Shown piece after piece: positions 6,952 to 15,876 of a stretch of 60,425 nucleotides of DNA. Both the position numbers and the translations under genes were made by a program. This stretch comes from Novosphingobium sp. 32-60-15 (lineage in GTDB: Bacteria > Pseudomonadota > Alphaproteobacteria > Sphingomonadales > Sphingomonadaceae), in assembly GCF_002280675.1 (NCBI RefSeq), contig NZ_NCEN01000017.1, forward strand, positions 1 to 60,425. The letters run 5' to 3'. Every line of letters begins with the position of its first letter. The first letter of the stretch is position 1. The notes beneath the pieces are model-generated. The model saw only the letters and a program-made list of their open reading frames with translations, searched no databases and had not been told where the DNA came from.

Positions 6952-8397
6952 ATGGTTCGGAATGCGGCACAGGCTGCGCTAATCGCGATTGCGCTGGGTT
7001 TGAGCGCGGCGTCGGCTTCTGCGCATGATTGAGGTCACGATGCCCCGCCTTGGCAGGGTGCCAGTGCTTGGCCCGACCGGGTTATTGCAACTTTTGAGGC
7101 TGATCCCGCAACGTCATTGGCTGTAAGCTGGCGTACGGTGGCATCGGTTACGGCAACGCGCGCCGAAATTGCTTTGGCAACGCCCGATGCACGGATCGAT
7201 CTGGCCGCGCGTAGCGTAGCAGCGCAAACCGAACGCGTTGATCTTGATAAGGCAATGGCCGGTGGTGCGACAATCGCCATTGCCGCCAACGAAACGCTTC
7301 CGGCGGTGGCGTATCATTCGGTCCGGTTTGATGGCCTGCGTCCCGATACGCTTTACGCTTACCGCGTGATGGGGGTTGACGGCCACTGGAGCGAATGGTT
7401 TCAAACCCGCACCGCGCCGCTTTCAGGACCGATCCGTTTCATCTATATGGGCGATGCGCAAAACGGCGTGCTTTCGCTGTGGTCGCGCACCATCCGTGCT
7501 GCATTTCAGGCGGCACCCGATGCGCGATTCATGTTGCACGCAGGCGATCTGGTGAACCGGGCCAGCCGCGATGCGGAATGGGCCGATTGGTTCAAAGCTG
7601 GCAGTTTCATTCATGCGATGGTCCCTGCCATTCCGGTGGCGGGCAATCACGAATATGACCAATCCGCACCGGGTGAAGGTGACCGCATGAAGTTGCTGAG
7701 CCATTTGTGGCGTCCGCAATTCCGACTGCCCGTAGATCCCGGTTTGCCAGCCCCAGTGCATGAGACGGCTTATGTTGTGCGGTATAGCGCGGACCTCGAT
7801 GTCTTTGTGCTTGATTCCAATCAACGCGATCTGGCCCCGCAAGCGCAGTGGCTTGATGCCAATCTGAAAATGTCAAAAGCGCGCTGGCGGATTGTGACGA
7901 TGCATCACCCGGTATTCAGTTCGGGCGGGGACCGTGACAACAAGACGAACCGCGATGTCATCCTGCCTATCCTGTTGCGCCATAACGTTGATCTGGTGCT
8001 GCAAGGCCATGACCACACATATGCGCGCGGGCTTCTGGATGCTAATGCACAAGAACCCCGCCGGCGCGGATTTGCGGTGGGTGACAAATTGACGACGATG
8101 TTCGTCAATTCGGTGTCCGGCCCGAAGCAATACCAGTTCCGCAAACAGGGTTGGGATGATTACGCCCCCACTGGCGTCAAGCTGGAACGGCAGGGTGAGA
8201 ATGGCCAATTTTTCCAGGTGATCGGCATTGATGGCGATCGTCTGAACTACACCGCCTATACCACCGATGGCGTGGCGTATGACCATGTCGAAATTGAAAA
8301 GCGCGGCAATGCCAAGCGTTTGATCAAGAACGACAAGGACGTGCCTCCCACACGGCGGTTTGACAATACCTTGCCATACAAGGGGCCAAACTTCTGA
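6952..8397 (+). pseudogene. Purple-acid-phosphatase-like metallophosphoesterase interrupted by TGA
   Basis: ATG 6952 has a GGGGG ribosome-binding site and starts a clear signal peptide (AALIAIALGLSAASASA), but codon 27 (7030-7032) is TGA. The same frame then continues unbroken for 455 codons. Downstream is a fibronectin-III-like domain (Y.VRFDGLRPDTLYAYRV), then a calcineurin-like phosphoesterase domain with MGDAQ, HAGDLVN, AGNHEY, MHHPVFSS and GHDHTYARG, the metal-binding set of purple acid phosphatases. The intact protein would be a periplasmic phosphomonoesterase. With the stop, only a cytoplasmic form from an internal TTG (7117) or readthrough product could be made. A sequencing error or recent nonsense mutation is the simplest reading. 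Confidence 0.75.
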
Positions 8398-8452
8398 ACA
8401 CAGCACCCCGGCACTGCCGGTAATCCCGACCCACATCACTGCGTTCCACCAG

Positions 8453-8474
8453 CCCGCGCGATGCTTCGCGCGGG
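8453..8474 (+). terminator. Strong hairpin between phosphatase and TonB receptor genes
   Basis: CCCGCGCGA and TCGCGCGGG form a perfect 9-bp stem with a 4-nt loop, 55 bp after the phosphatase stop and 30 bp before the receptor start. The downstream tail (GATGAATACTTTTATC) is only weakly T-rich. It could be a leaky terminator or a processing/stability element that sets different levels for the two genes. Confidence 0.4.
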
Positions 8475-8504
8475 GATGAATACTTTTATCCGATGGAGAT
8501 CGAA

Positions 8505-11462
8505 ATGTTTCATTCGTGCCGTTCCGCCCTGCTTGCAGGCGCTGCGCTTTGCCTGTTTGCTGCAATGCCTGCCGCTGCGCAGAGTGCCGATAATGCCGCC
8601 GCTTCTGTAGGCACAGGCCAGATTGCCGGTGTGGTGGTTGACCGCAATGGCAACCTTGTAGCTGGCGCTACAGTTCGCGTTGAAGGTTCGAACGTCGTTG
8701 AAATTACCGATGCTCAAGGCCGCTTTTCGCTTCGCGGGGTTTCATCTGGCACGCAACAACTGCGCGTCCGCTATTTCGGTGTCGATGACGTCGTCCAGAC
8801 GGTGGAAGTTGCAGCTGACCAGACAACTTCGGTTAATGTTTCATTGGCACCGACCACCGGCGCCAATGGCGAAATCGTGGTCAGCGCTTCACGCCCGATC
8901 GCTGAATCTGAAGCGGCCGCCATCCAGTTGCAGCGCTCTTCAACGGCGCTGGTCAGCGTGATCGCTGCCGACAGCATCGGCCGATTCCCTGACCAAAACA
9001 TCGCCGCGTCTCTCGCCCGCCTGCCCGGTATTGCCGTGCAGCGCGATCAAGGCCAAGATCGCTTTGTCAGCCTTCGCGGTGCGCGGACCAACTGGACCAC
9101 GGTTGCCTTTGACGGCATCAACGTGATCAGCCCCGCTGGCCGCGAAACCCGGTTCGACACAATTCCTGCGACAATTGCCAGCCAGGTGATGGTTCGCAAA
9201 GCGGTAACGGCCGATCTCACCGGCGAAGCGGTGGCTGGCCAAGTGGATATCCGGACCCGCAGCGCGTTTGATTACACCGGCTTCAAGCTTGCCGCTGATC
9301 TCGGCGCTGGTTTTTCTGAATTGGGCGGCGGCCGCCAGTACAATTTTGCCGGCCACATTTCGGATCGCTTCTTCAACGATACCATTGGCATCCTGCTTTC
9401 AGCGTCGCGCTTTGAAGTGGACATGATCACCGACAACTTTGAAACGGACTGGGAACTGGCGCCCGAAGATACGCTTGCCGGTAATACCGACCGCGTCTGG
9501 GCCCGCGAAACAGAAAACAAGCTGTATCGCCTTAGCCGTTCAAACACTGCCTTCAGCGGCAAGATTGATTGGCGTCCCAACAGCGATCACGAAGTGTTCC
9601 TCAGCTCCGTGATGACCGAGTTTCGCGATGACGAATTGCGCAGCAACTACATCTTCGATTTCGACCAGAATGCGGTAGCCACCAGCAGCACTGCCGCCCA
9701 ATCCAGCGCGCGCCGCACCGGCTATGCCGACATCCGCACCGGCAATACGCCTTTCCAAGGCACTGTATACGGTACAGAAATCGACAGCACGCTGAACAGC
9801 AACTCATCGCGCCAACGCATCTTTACCAATACGTTTGGCGGGAATCACAACTTTGATGAGTGGCATGCAAGCTGGCGGTTGAACTTTACGCGTGCACAAG
9901 ATGACGCACGAGGACCGTTCAGCTCGACCTGGGTCAGCCCGGCTGATCGCACGCGGCGCCCAAGCGTCGTTTACGATTTGACCGACCCCAGCAACGCCCG
10001 CGTGACACTGTACAATACGCTGGCCGATGCCGGCCAGAATTACACCCTTGGCGCGCGCCGCGACATCATCACAACCACCGAGCTGGACTTCGTCACGATG
10101 ACCCGCACGAACCGGCGGGACCAAACCGAAGCCTATACTGCGCGGCTCGATCTTGACCGCAATTTCTCGGTCTTCGGGCATGACACCAAAATCCAGTTTG
10201 GTGGCCAGTTTAACCAGCGCACCAAGGACTCTAACCGCACGGTCATTGAAGCACGCGCTGCCGACCTGACCGCAAAGGGCATTGCCCTTCCGCGGCAGGA
10301 TGCCATCTCGATCAACGACCCGCTGAAGGTTGGAATTCCGCTGGGCTACGCCTTCCGCTATTTCAGCTCGGATCTTGGTAGCGCTCTTCTCGATAGCTAC
10401 ATCGCCGCTGGCGCTTCGCGTATTCAGCCCAATACGACGGAAAACAACTTCTACGAGGTTTCCGAAAAGGTTTACGCCGGTTATTTGATGGGCACGATGT
10501 ACTTCGACCATGGCAACATTGTCGCCGGTGTTCGTGCTGAACGGGTGGACAACACCGGCCTTTCTAATGGGACGATAAATGGCGTTCGCCAGCCATTGAA
10601 CACATCGTCAGGCAACACACTGTTCTTCCCGAGCCTGCATTTGAACTATGACGCGACCGATGAAATCAAGCTGCGTCTTTCGGTAAATACCGGTGCGGCG
10701 CGGCCTGACTATACGCTGCTACGCCCCAACCTGACGATCAACGATGACTTGCAGGTCGTGTCTGGCGGCAACCCGTTTGCAACGCCCGAAAAGGCGGTAG
10801 GCGTGGATGCCTATTTCGAATGGTACATGGCAAATCGCGGCTTCCTTTCGGTTGGCGTCTATTACAAAAAGATCCGCGACGTGCTGTTTGACTCGACAAC
10901 CGTGTTCAACAACACCTCGTTTGACGCTCCCGGCTTCCAGCGCTCTACTTATGATTTCAGCACCACGCTCAATGGCGGTAGCGGTGAAATCAAGGGCATC
11001 GAAATTGCTTATTCGCAGCCGCTGGCTGACATCATGCAAAGCTTCGGTGCACCTGAATGGATGGAAGGCTTCGGCTTCCAGGGCAACGTAACCATCAACC
11101 GTTCTTCAGCCACAACGCCGGATGGCCGCAAGATCGATTTGCCCGATGCATCCGACCTCAATTACAATGCTTCGGTCTACTATGAGCAGTATGGCCTGTC
11201 GTTGCGCGCCAGCTGGCAATATCGCAGCGATTATATCGACGGCATTGGTTCGGACGCAGTGGGCGGTGACTTTTTCTGGAAGAGTGTGGGCCGACTGGAT
11301 TTGTCAGCACGCTATGCCATCAGCCCCCGGGTCGAAATGTTCGTTGACGCTACCAACTTGCTCGACGAACCAGGCGTACGCTTCGTTGGTGTGCCGGAAC
11401 GCACAATTGAATACGAAAAGTTCGGTGCCCGCTTCATGGGCGGGTTCCGCATAAACTTCTGA
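8505..11462 (+). CDS. TonB-dependent receptor with N-terminal carboxypeptidase-like domain
   Basis: An outer-membrane active transporter of about 985 residues. ATG 8505 is preferred over ATG 8493 because GGAGAT lies 5-6 bp before it and the signal peptide (MFHSCRSALLAGAAL to AAAQ) begins there. A CarboxypepD-regulatory-like domain follows (about residues 40-120: GVVVDRNGNLVAGATVRVEG). The plug comes next (EIVVSASR, IGRFPDQNIAASLARLPGIAVQRDQGQ), in the style of the large Caulobacter/Sphingomonas receptor group. The barrel ends in aromatic F (GGFRINF). It lies between a phosphatase and a PHP hydrolase, so a phosphorylated organic substrate is a reasonable guess; the ligand is not visible in the sequence. 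Confidence 0.93.
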   Translation: MFHSCRSALLAGAALCLFAAMPAAAQSADNAAASVGTGQIAGVVVDRNGNLVAGATVRVEGSNVVEITDAQGRFSLRGVSSGTQQLRVRYFGVDDVVQTVEVAADQTTSVNVSLAPTTGANGEIVVSASRPIAESEAAAIQLQRSSTALVSVIAADSIGRFPDQNIAASLARLPGIAVQRDQGQDRFVSLRGARTNWTTVAFDGINVISPAGRETRFDTIPATIASQVMVRKAVTADLTGEAVAGQVDIRTRSAFDYTGFKLAADLGAGFSELGGGRQYNFAGHISDRFFNDTIGILLSASRFEVDMITDNFETDWELAPEDTLAGNTDRVWARETENKLYRLSRSNTAFSGKIDWRPNSDHEVFLSSVMTEFRDDELRSNYIFDFDQNAVATSSTAAQSSARRTGYADIRTGNTPFQGTVYGTEIDSTLNSNSSRQRIFTNTFGGNHNFDEWHASWRLNFTRAQDDARGPFSSTWVSPADRTRRPSVVYDLTDPSNARVTLYNTLADAGQNYTLGARRDIITTTELDFVTMTRTNRRDQTEAYTARLDLDRNFSVFGHDTKIQFGGQFNQRTKDSNRTVIEARAADLTAKGIALPRQDAISINDPLKVGIPLGYAFRYFSSDLGSALLDSYIAAGASRIQPNTTENNFYEVSEKVYAGYLMGTMYFDHGNIVAGVRAERVDNTGLSNGTINGVRQPLNTSSGNTLFFPSLHLNYDATDEIKLRLSVNTGAARPDYTLLRPNLTINDDLQVVSGGNPFATPEKAVGVDAYFEWYMANRGFLSVGVYYKKIRDVLFDSTTVFNNTSFDAPGFQRSTYDFSTTLNGGSGEIKGIEIAYSQPLADIMQSFGAPEWMEGFGFQGNVTINRSSATTPDGRKIDLPDASDLNYNASVYYEQYGLSLRASWQYRSDYIDGIGSDAVGGDFFWKSVGRLDLSARYAISPRVEMFVDATNLLDEPGVRFVGVPERTIEYEKFGARFMGGFRINF

Positions 11463-11505
11463 TTGTAAAATACGGCCAAGGCCCACCGGTTGCTAGGAAT
11501 ACAGC

Positions 11506-13002
11506 ATGAACAAGAATCTCTATTTCCTTGCACTGGTGGGCATCGCCACAAGCGCGCCCACACTGGCCCACGATGATCATGGTGGGCTGACTGAAGCCAA
11601 GGCAGCCGGCCGTGCGCAAGCTGCAAAGGGTGCCAAGGACCGCAAGTGGTTATCAGGCGATCATCACATCCACAGCGAATTCAGCGCAAGTTACAAGGCT
11701 GATCCCGCAACCCCCAACGAGGCACCAAAGCCGCTTTTGGGCAAAGACGGGCGGTATACCATTTCGCGCAATGCGCAGATGGGGGCCAGTTATGGCCTTG
11801 GCTGGATGGTATCGACCGATCACGGCGGACCGCTGCATTCGCGGCTGAACTTTGAACAGGCCTATCCGGAATTGCTGCTTGCGCGCAAAACTGCGCCGCA
11901 GATCCTGATCTTTTACGGGATGGAATTTGATACCCCCGCAGGCGATCACAGCAGCATGATCATCCCCTTCACCAAAGGCGAACGCGCACAATTGCGCGAC
12001 ATTGAATCGCGCTTTTCCAAACGGGATGCTTTCCCTGTGGATGATGCGCGCGACACAGAACCCAAGATGATCGAAGCTCTTCGGTTCATGAAAATGCAAA
12101 AAAGCCAGCCTGTCCTGATTGCAAACCACCCTTCGCGTTCGGCAAAGGATGTCGGGGTTTACGGCCAATATACGCCTGCCGAATTCCGCAACTGGAATGA
12201 TACGGCACCCACCGTTTCGGTTGGCATGGAAGGTGCGCCGGGCCATCAGGCTGGCGCGCTTAAACCCGATGGTACCAACGATCCCGACGGCGCGCGCGGG
12301 GGCTACCGCAATTCACCAACGCTTGGCGGCTTTGACCAGATGACCGCGCGGCTTGGCGGGTTCTGGGATTCGATGCTGGGCGAAGGTCGCCGCTGGTGGA
12401 TCACCGCGACGTCAGACTCGCACTCCAACTGGCGCGATGGCGGAAGCGACTTCTGGCCGGGCGAATATTCAAAGACATACGTCCATGCGCGCCGCGACCA
12501 TGGCGATATTCTTGATGGGCTGCGCAGCGGGCGCGTGTTCGTGACCACAGGCGACTTGATCAGCGAACTTGACGTCAACGTGCAAGTGCACGGCAGCAAG
12601 CAGTCCGCAATGATGGGCGGCATGATCACCGCCAAGCCGGGTGATGATGTCGACGTGGTAATCCGCCTGCGCGACCCGGCTGCGGCAAACCATGGCGGGT
12701 TCACGCCCGACGTAGCGCGTGTCGATCTGATCGTGGGCGACGTGACCGGCCCCGTGAATGACCGCACTGCTGATCGCAATGCAACAACCCGTGTGGAAAA
12801 GCGTTTTACAGCAACCGATTGGACAAGGTCGGGCGAGGTTTTGACCATGCGCCACACCCTCCGCGATGTTCGCGGCCCCATCTACTTGCGCCTGCGCGGC
12901 ACCAACACAACTCAAGCTGAACCCGTGACCGATCCCAAAGGAGAGAACCCTTGGGAAGACCTGTGGTTCTATGGCAACCCGGTGTTCGTGACGGTCAAGT
13001 AA
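11506..13002 (+). CDS. Exported PHP-domain metallohydrolase (CehA/McbA-like)
   Basis: A 498-residue protein with a signal peptide ending at TLAH-DD. The metal-binding core is of PHP type: GDHHIHSEF (HxH), STDHGG, an internal GMEF, ANHPSRS and TSDSHSNWRDGG, followed by a C-terminal beta-sandwich-like region. PHP enzymes are di- or trinuclear metal phosphoesterases; CehA-type members cleave esters or carbamates. The spacing of 43 bp from the TonB receptor stop suggests co-transcription. The likely role is periplasmic hydrolysis of the imported compound; the exact substrate is unknown. A TAGGAA site stands 7 bp before the start. Confidence 0.75.
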   Translation: MNKNLYFLALVGIATSAPTLAHDDHGGLTEAKAAGRAQAAKGAKDRKWLSGDHHIHSEFSASYKADPATPNEAPKPLLGKDGRYTISRNAQMGASYGLGWMVSTDHGGPLHSRLNFEQAYPELLLARKTAPQILIFYGMEFDTPAGDHSSMIIPFTKGERAQLRDIESRFSKRDAFPVDDARDTEPKMIEALRFMKMQKSQPVLIANHPSRSAKDVGVYGQYTPAEFRNWNDTAPTVSVGMEGAPGHQAGALKPDGTNDPDGARGGYRNSPTLGGFDQMTARLGGFWDSMLGEGRRWWITATSDSHSNWRDGGSDFWPGEYSKTYVHARRDHGDILDGLRSGRVFVTTGDLISELDVNVQVHGSKQSAMMGGMITAKPGDDVDVVIRLRDPAAANHGGFTPDVARVDLIVGDVTGPVNDRTADRNATTRVEKRFTATDWTRSGEVLTMRHTLRDVRGPIYLRLRGTNTTQAEPVTDPKGENPWEDLWFYGNPVFVTVK

Positions 13003-13141
13003 ACGTCGCACCGGCAGCCACACCATCGCATAGTGACCAATAAGAGGCAGTCGTCTGCATTATCCGTGTTAAGGCTTTCCGGCTAAAAAGGAATCCGGGC
13101 TATCGACAATCGCAAGCGCAGCCAGTGCAGAGCCCCACGGG

Positions 13142-15724
13142 ATGGTGACATCGGGGGAGAACGTGGCGGATCAGGCATGCGCAGCGATGATTGATGCACC
13201 CCGGCCAACCGGCATTAGCGCCGATGATGCGCGCAGACAGTTGGCGAAGGACGGGCCTAATGAATTGCCGCGCATTGGCCAGCGTTCGGTCTGGCGGATT
13301 GCGTTGGAGGTGGTGCGAGAGCCGATGCTGGCGCTTTTGCTGCTGGGCGGGATAGCTTATCTGTTGCTGGGCGATCTGGCCGAAGCGCTTATACTGCTGG
13401 GTTTTGCCAGCTTTTCGATCATTGTCACGGTGGTGCAAGAGACGCGCACTGAAACTGTGCTGGAGGCTCTACGCGATCTTTCGGCACCGCGAGCGCTGGT
13501 GATCCGTGATGGTGAGCATGTGCGCATTGCCGGGCGCGAGGTGGTGTTTGACGACCTTTTGGTGCTGGAACAGGGTGTCCGTGTGGCGGCAGACGCGCTG
13601 TTGATTGCAGCGACGGAACTTGAAGCCGATGAATCACTGCTGACGGGTGAATCGTTGCCCGTGGGAAAAATTGCGGCTGTTGCCCAGCCTGCAAAAGACA
13701 TCGCACGCCCGGGCGGAGATGGCTCGCCTTACGTCTTTTCCGGCTCGCTCATTTCCCGGGGCAGCGGGATTGCGCGGGTTGTGGCGACAGGCCCGCGCAG
13801 TGAAATTGGCAAGATCGGGCAATCGTTGGCAACGCTTGATACTGAAGCGCCACGATTGCGGCGCGAGACGATGCGGATCGTCCGGTGGTGCACGATTGGC
13901 GGCGGCGCAGTCGCACTGCTGGTGGTGTTGCTTTACGGATTGCTGCGCGGTGGATGGATCGAGGCGGTGCTGGCCGGCATTGCCATCGGCATGTCGATGT
14001 TGCCCGAAGAGTTTCCGGTTGTCCTGACCGTGTTCCTTGCAATGGGTGCCTGGCGCATCGGCAAAGCGGGCGTGCTGACGCGGCGCGCGGCGGCGATCGA
14101 GACGCTTGGTTCGGCAACCGTGCTGTGCACCGACAAGACCGGAACGCTGACCGAAAACCGCATGTCGCTCAATGAAGTGTGGTTGCCGTCGGGGGAGGCA
14201 TTCCAGATGGCAGCGGGCAAACCTGTGCCCGATGCCTTCCAGGCGTTGATCCAAACCGCCGCGCAAGCCAGCGCGCCTGAACCGACCGACCCGATGGACA
14301 TAGCGCTCCATGCCGCGCGCGCAGCCATTCCGGCATTGGCAGCACCGCAGGGGATACTGGCCCATGCCTATGGCTTGCATCCTGATCTGCTGGCGATGTC
14401 GAACGTCTGGGACAATGGCGGGGCGTTACGTGTCGCGGCGAAAGGCGCGCCTGAAGCCATTGCGGGCTTGTGCAGGCTGGAACCTGCTGCACAGGACAGG
14501 ATGAGCGCCGCTGTTGATGCGATGGCGTTGCGCGGAATTCGCGTTCTGGCAGTCGCAACCGCCGTTCCAGTCGACCGCAACTGGCCGAAAACACAAGCTG
14601 GCTATGCCTTTGAACTTGCAGGCTTGGTCGGCCTTGCCGATCCGCTGCGCGCAAGCGTGCCGGCCGCGGTCGCAGAATGCCGCAGCGCAGGCATTCGCGT
14701 GGTCATGATCACCGGCGATTATGCCGCCACCGCGCGGTCCATCGCAACGCAGGCAGGCATTGCCGAGGGGGCCGTGCTAACGGGTGCAGATCTTGGCGCG
14801 CTTGATGATGGCCAATTGGCGGAACACCTGAAGACGGTCACCGTATTCGCGCGGATCATGCCCGAACAAAAGCTGCGGATTGTCCAGGCTTTCAAAGCCG
14901 ATGGCGAAGTAGTGGCAATGACCGGCGACGGTGTGAACGATGCGCCTTCGCTCAAAGCCGCGCATATTGGCATCGCGATGGGCAAGCGCGGCACAGACGT
15001 GGCGCGCGAAGCATCGGCGATGGTGCTGATCGACGATGATTTCGGGTCAATCGTGCAGTCCGTCCGGCTGGGAAGGCGCATTTACGATAACATCCGCAAG
15101 GCCATGGCGTTCATATTTGCCGTGCACGTGCCGATTGCGGGCCTTTCGCTTGTGCCCTTGTTGTTCGGCCTGCCGATCCTGTTCGGGCCAATCCATATTG
15201 CCTTGCTGGAAATGGTGATCGACCCGGTTTGCGCGCTCGTCTTTGAAGCCGAACGCGATGAACGCAATATCATGCAGCGGCACCCGCGCAATCCATCAGA
15301 AGCGCTATTTTCGCTGCCGATGATTGCGTGGAGCGTATTTCAAGGGTTGTTTGCGTTTGTGCTGTTGGCGGTGCTGCTCTTCATCAAAACCCGGTCCGGC
15401 ATGCCCGAGATGGAATTGCGCGCGCTGATGTTCTTTGCGTTGATTGCCGAGATTGTCGCGCTGATCCTGATCAACCGTTCATTCAGCGCATCACTGACCA
15501 TAGCCGTGGTCCGGCGCAATACAGCATTGCGCTATGTTCTGGCGGCGATTGCGGCAGTGACCGCGCTTATCCTGCTGGTGCCACAAGCGCAGGAATTGCT
15601 GAAATTCGGATCGATGGCATGGGCAGACTTGCTACTGGCTCTAGGCCTCGGGTTGGGATTGCTGGTTGTGCTGGAGGGTTGCAAGCCGGTTGTACGCAAA
15701 CTGTTTACGCCCAAGTCCGTGTAG
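13142..15724 (+). CDS. P-type cation-transporting ATPase (P2 type)
   Basis: About 860 residues. An N-terminal cation ATPase domain (GISADDARRQLAKDGPNELP) is followed by a transmembrane pair, the actuator motif LTGES, the transmembrane segment SMLPEEFPVVLTVFLAMGAW, phosphorylation motif DKTGTLT (Asp331), the hinge MTGDGVNDAPSLKAA and four to six C-terminal transmembrane helices. The architecture is that of Ca2+/Mg2+-type P2 ATPases; PEEFPVV is the ion-site signature of a bacterial subgroup whose ion is not firmly known. Start is ATG 13142, but GTG 13163 with GGGGGAG just before it is an alternative. Calcium-dependent phosphatases in this region make calcium handling plausible, as an inference only. 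Confidence 0.88.
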   Translation: MVTSGENVADQACAAMIDAPRPTGISADDARRQLAKDGPNELPRIGQRSVWRIALEVVREPMLALLLLGGIAYLLLGDLAEALILLGFASFSIIVTVVQETRTETVLEALRDLSAPRALVIRDGEHVRIAGREVVFDDLLVLEQGVRVAADALLIAATELEADESLLTGESLPVGKIAAVAQPAKDIARPGGDGSPYVFSGSLISRGSGIARVVATGPRSEIGKIGQSLATLDTEAPRLRRETMRIVRWCTIGGGAVALLVVLLYGLLRGGWIEAVLAGIAIGMSMLPEEFPVVLTVFLAMGAWRIGKAGVLTRRAAAIETLGSATVLCTDKTGTLTENRMSLNEVWLPSGEAFQMAAGKPVPDAFQALIQTAAQASAPEPTDPMDIALHAARAAIPALAAPQGILAHAYGLHPDLLAMSNVWDNGGALRVAAKGAPEAIAGLCRLEPAAQDRMSAAVDAMALRGIRVLAVATAVPVDRNWPKTQAGYAFELAGLVGLADPLRASVPAAVAECRSAGIRVVMITGDYAATARSIATQAGIAEGAVLTGADLGALDDGQLAEHLKTVTVFARIMPEQKLRIVQAFKADGEVVAMTGDGVNDAPSLKAAHIGIAMGKRGTDVAREASAMVLIDDDFGSIVQSVRLGRRIYDNIRKAMAFIFAVHVPIAGLSLVPLLFGLPILFGPIHIALLEMVIDPVCALVFEAERDERNIMQRHPRNPSEALFSLPMIAWSVFQGLFAFVLLAVLLFIKTRSGMPEMELRALMFFALIAEIVALILINRSFSASLTIAVVRRNTALRYVLAAIAAVTALILLVPQAQELLKFGSMAWADLLLALGLGLGLLVVLEGCKPVVRKLFTPKSV

Positions 15725-15857
15725 GCTATTCAGATGCACCGTGCGATTTTAGGATGCGGCCAACAGGTCCTCGAACTTCTCCGGTGTATGCTTAGCGAAA
15801 GTGACGACGGCAATATCCGCAATTCCGAGGCGCGTTGCCGTGGCTCTGGTAAAATTT

Positions 15858-15876
15858 TGGCGCTTATTTTGCGCCA
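15858..15876 (-). terminator. Hairpin overlapping the GH92 stop codon
   Basis: On the minus strand TGGCGC-AAAATAA-GCGCCA is followed by AAAATTTT. The TAA in the loop is the GH92 stop codon. The stem is 6 bp and the T run is short, so termination would be modest. The converging P-type ATPase gene ends 134 bp away. Confidence 0.35.

Noticed and set aside
7030..7032. TGA as a selenocysteine codon in the phosphatase gene
   Set aside because: The position is directly after the signal peptide, not in the active site, and no selenocysteine insertion hairpin was seen downstream; purple acid phosphatases do not use selenocysteine.
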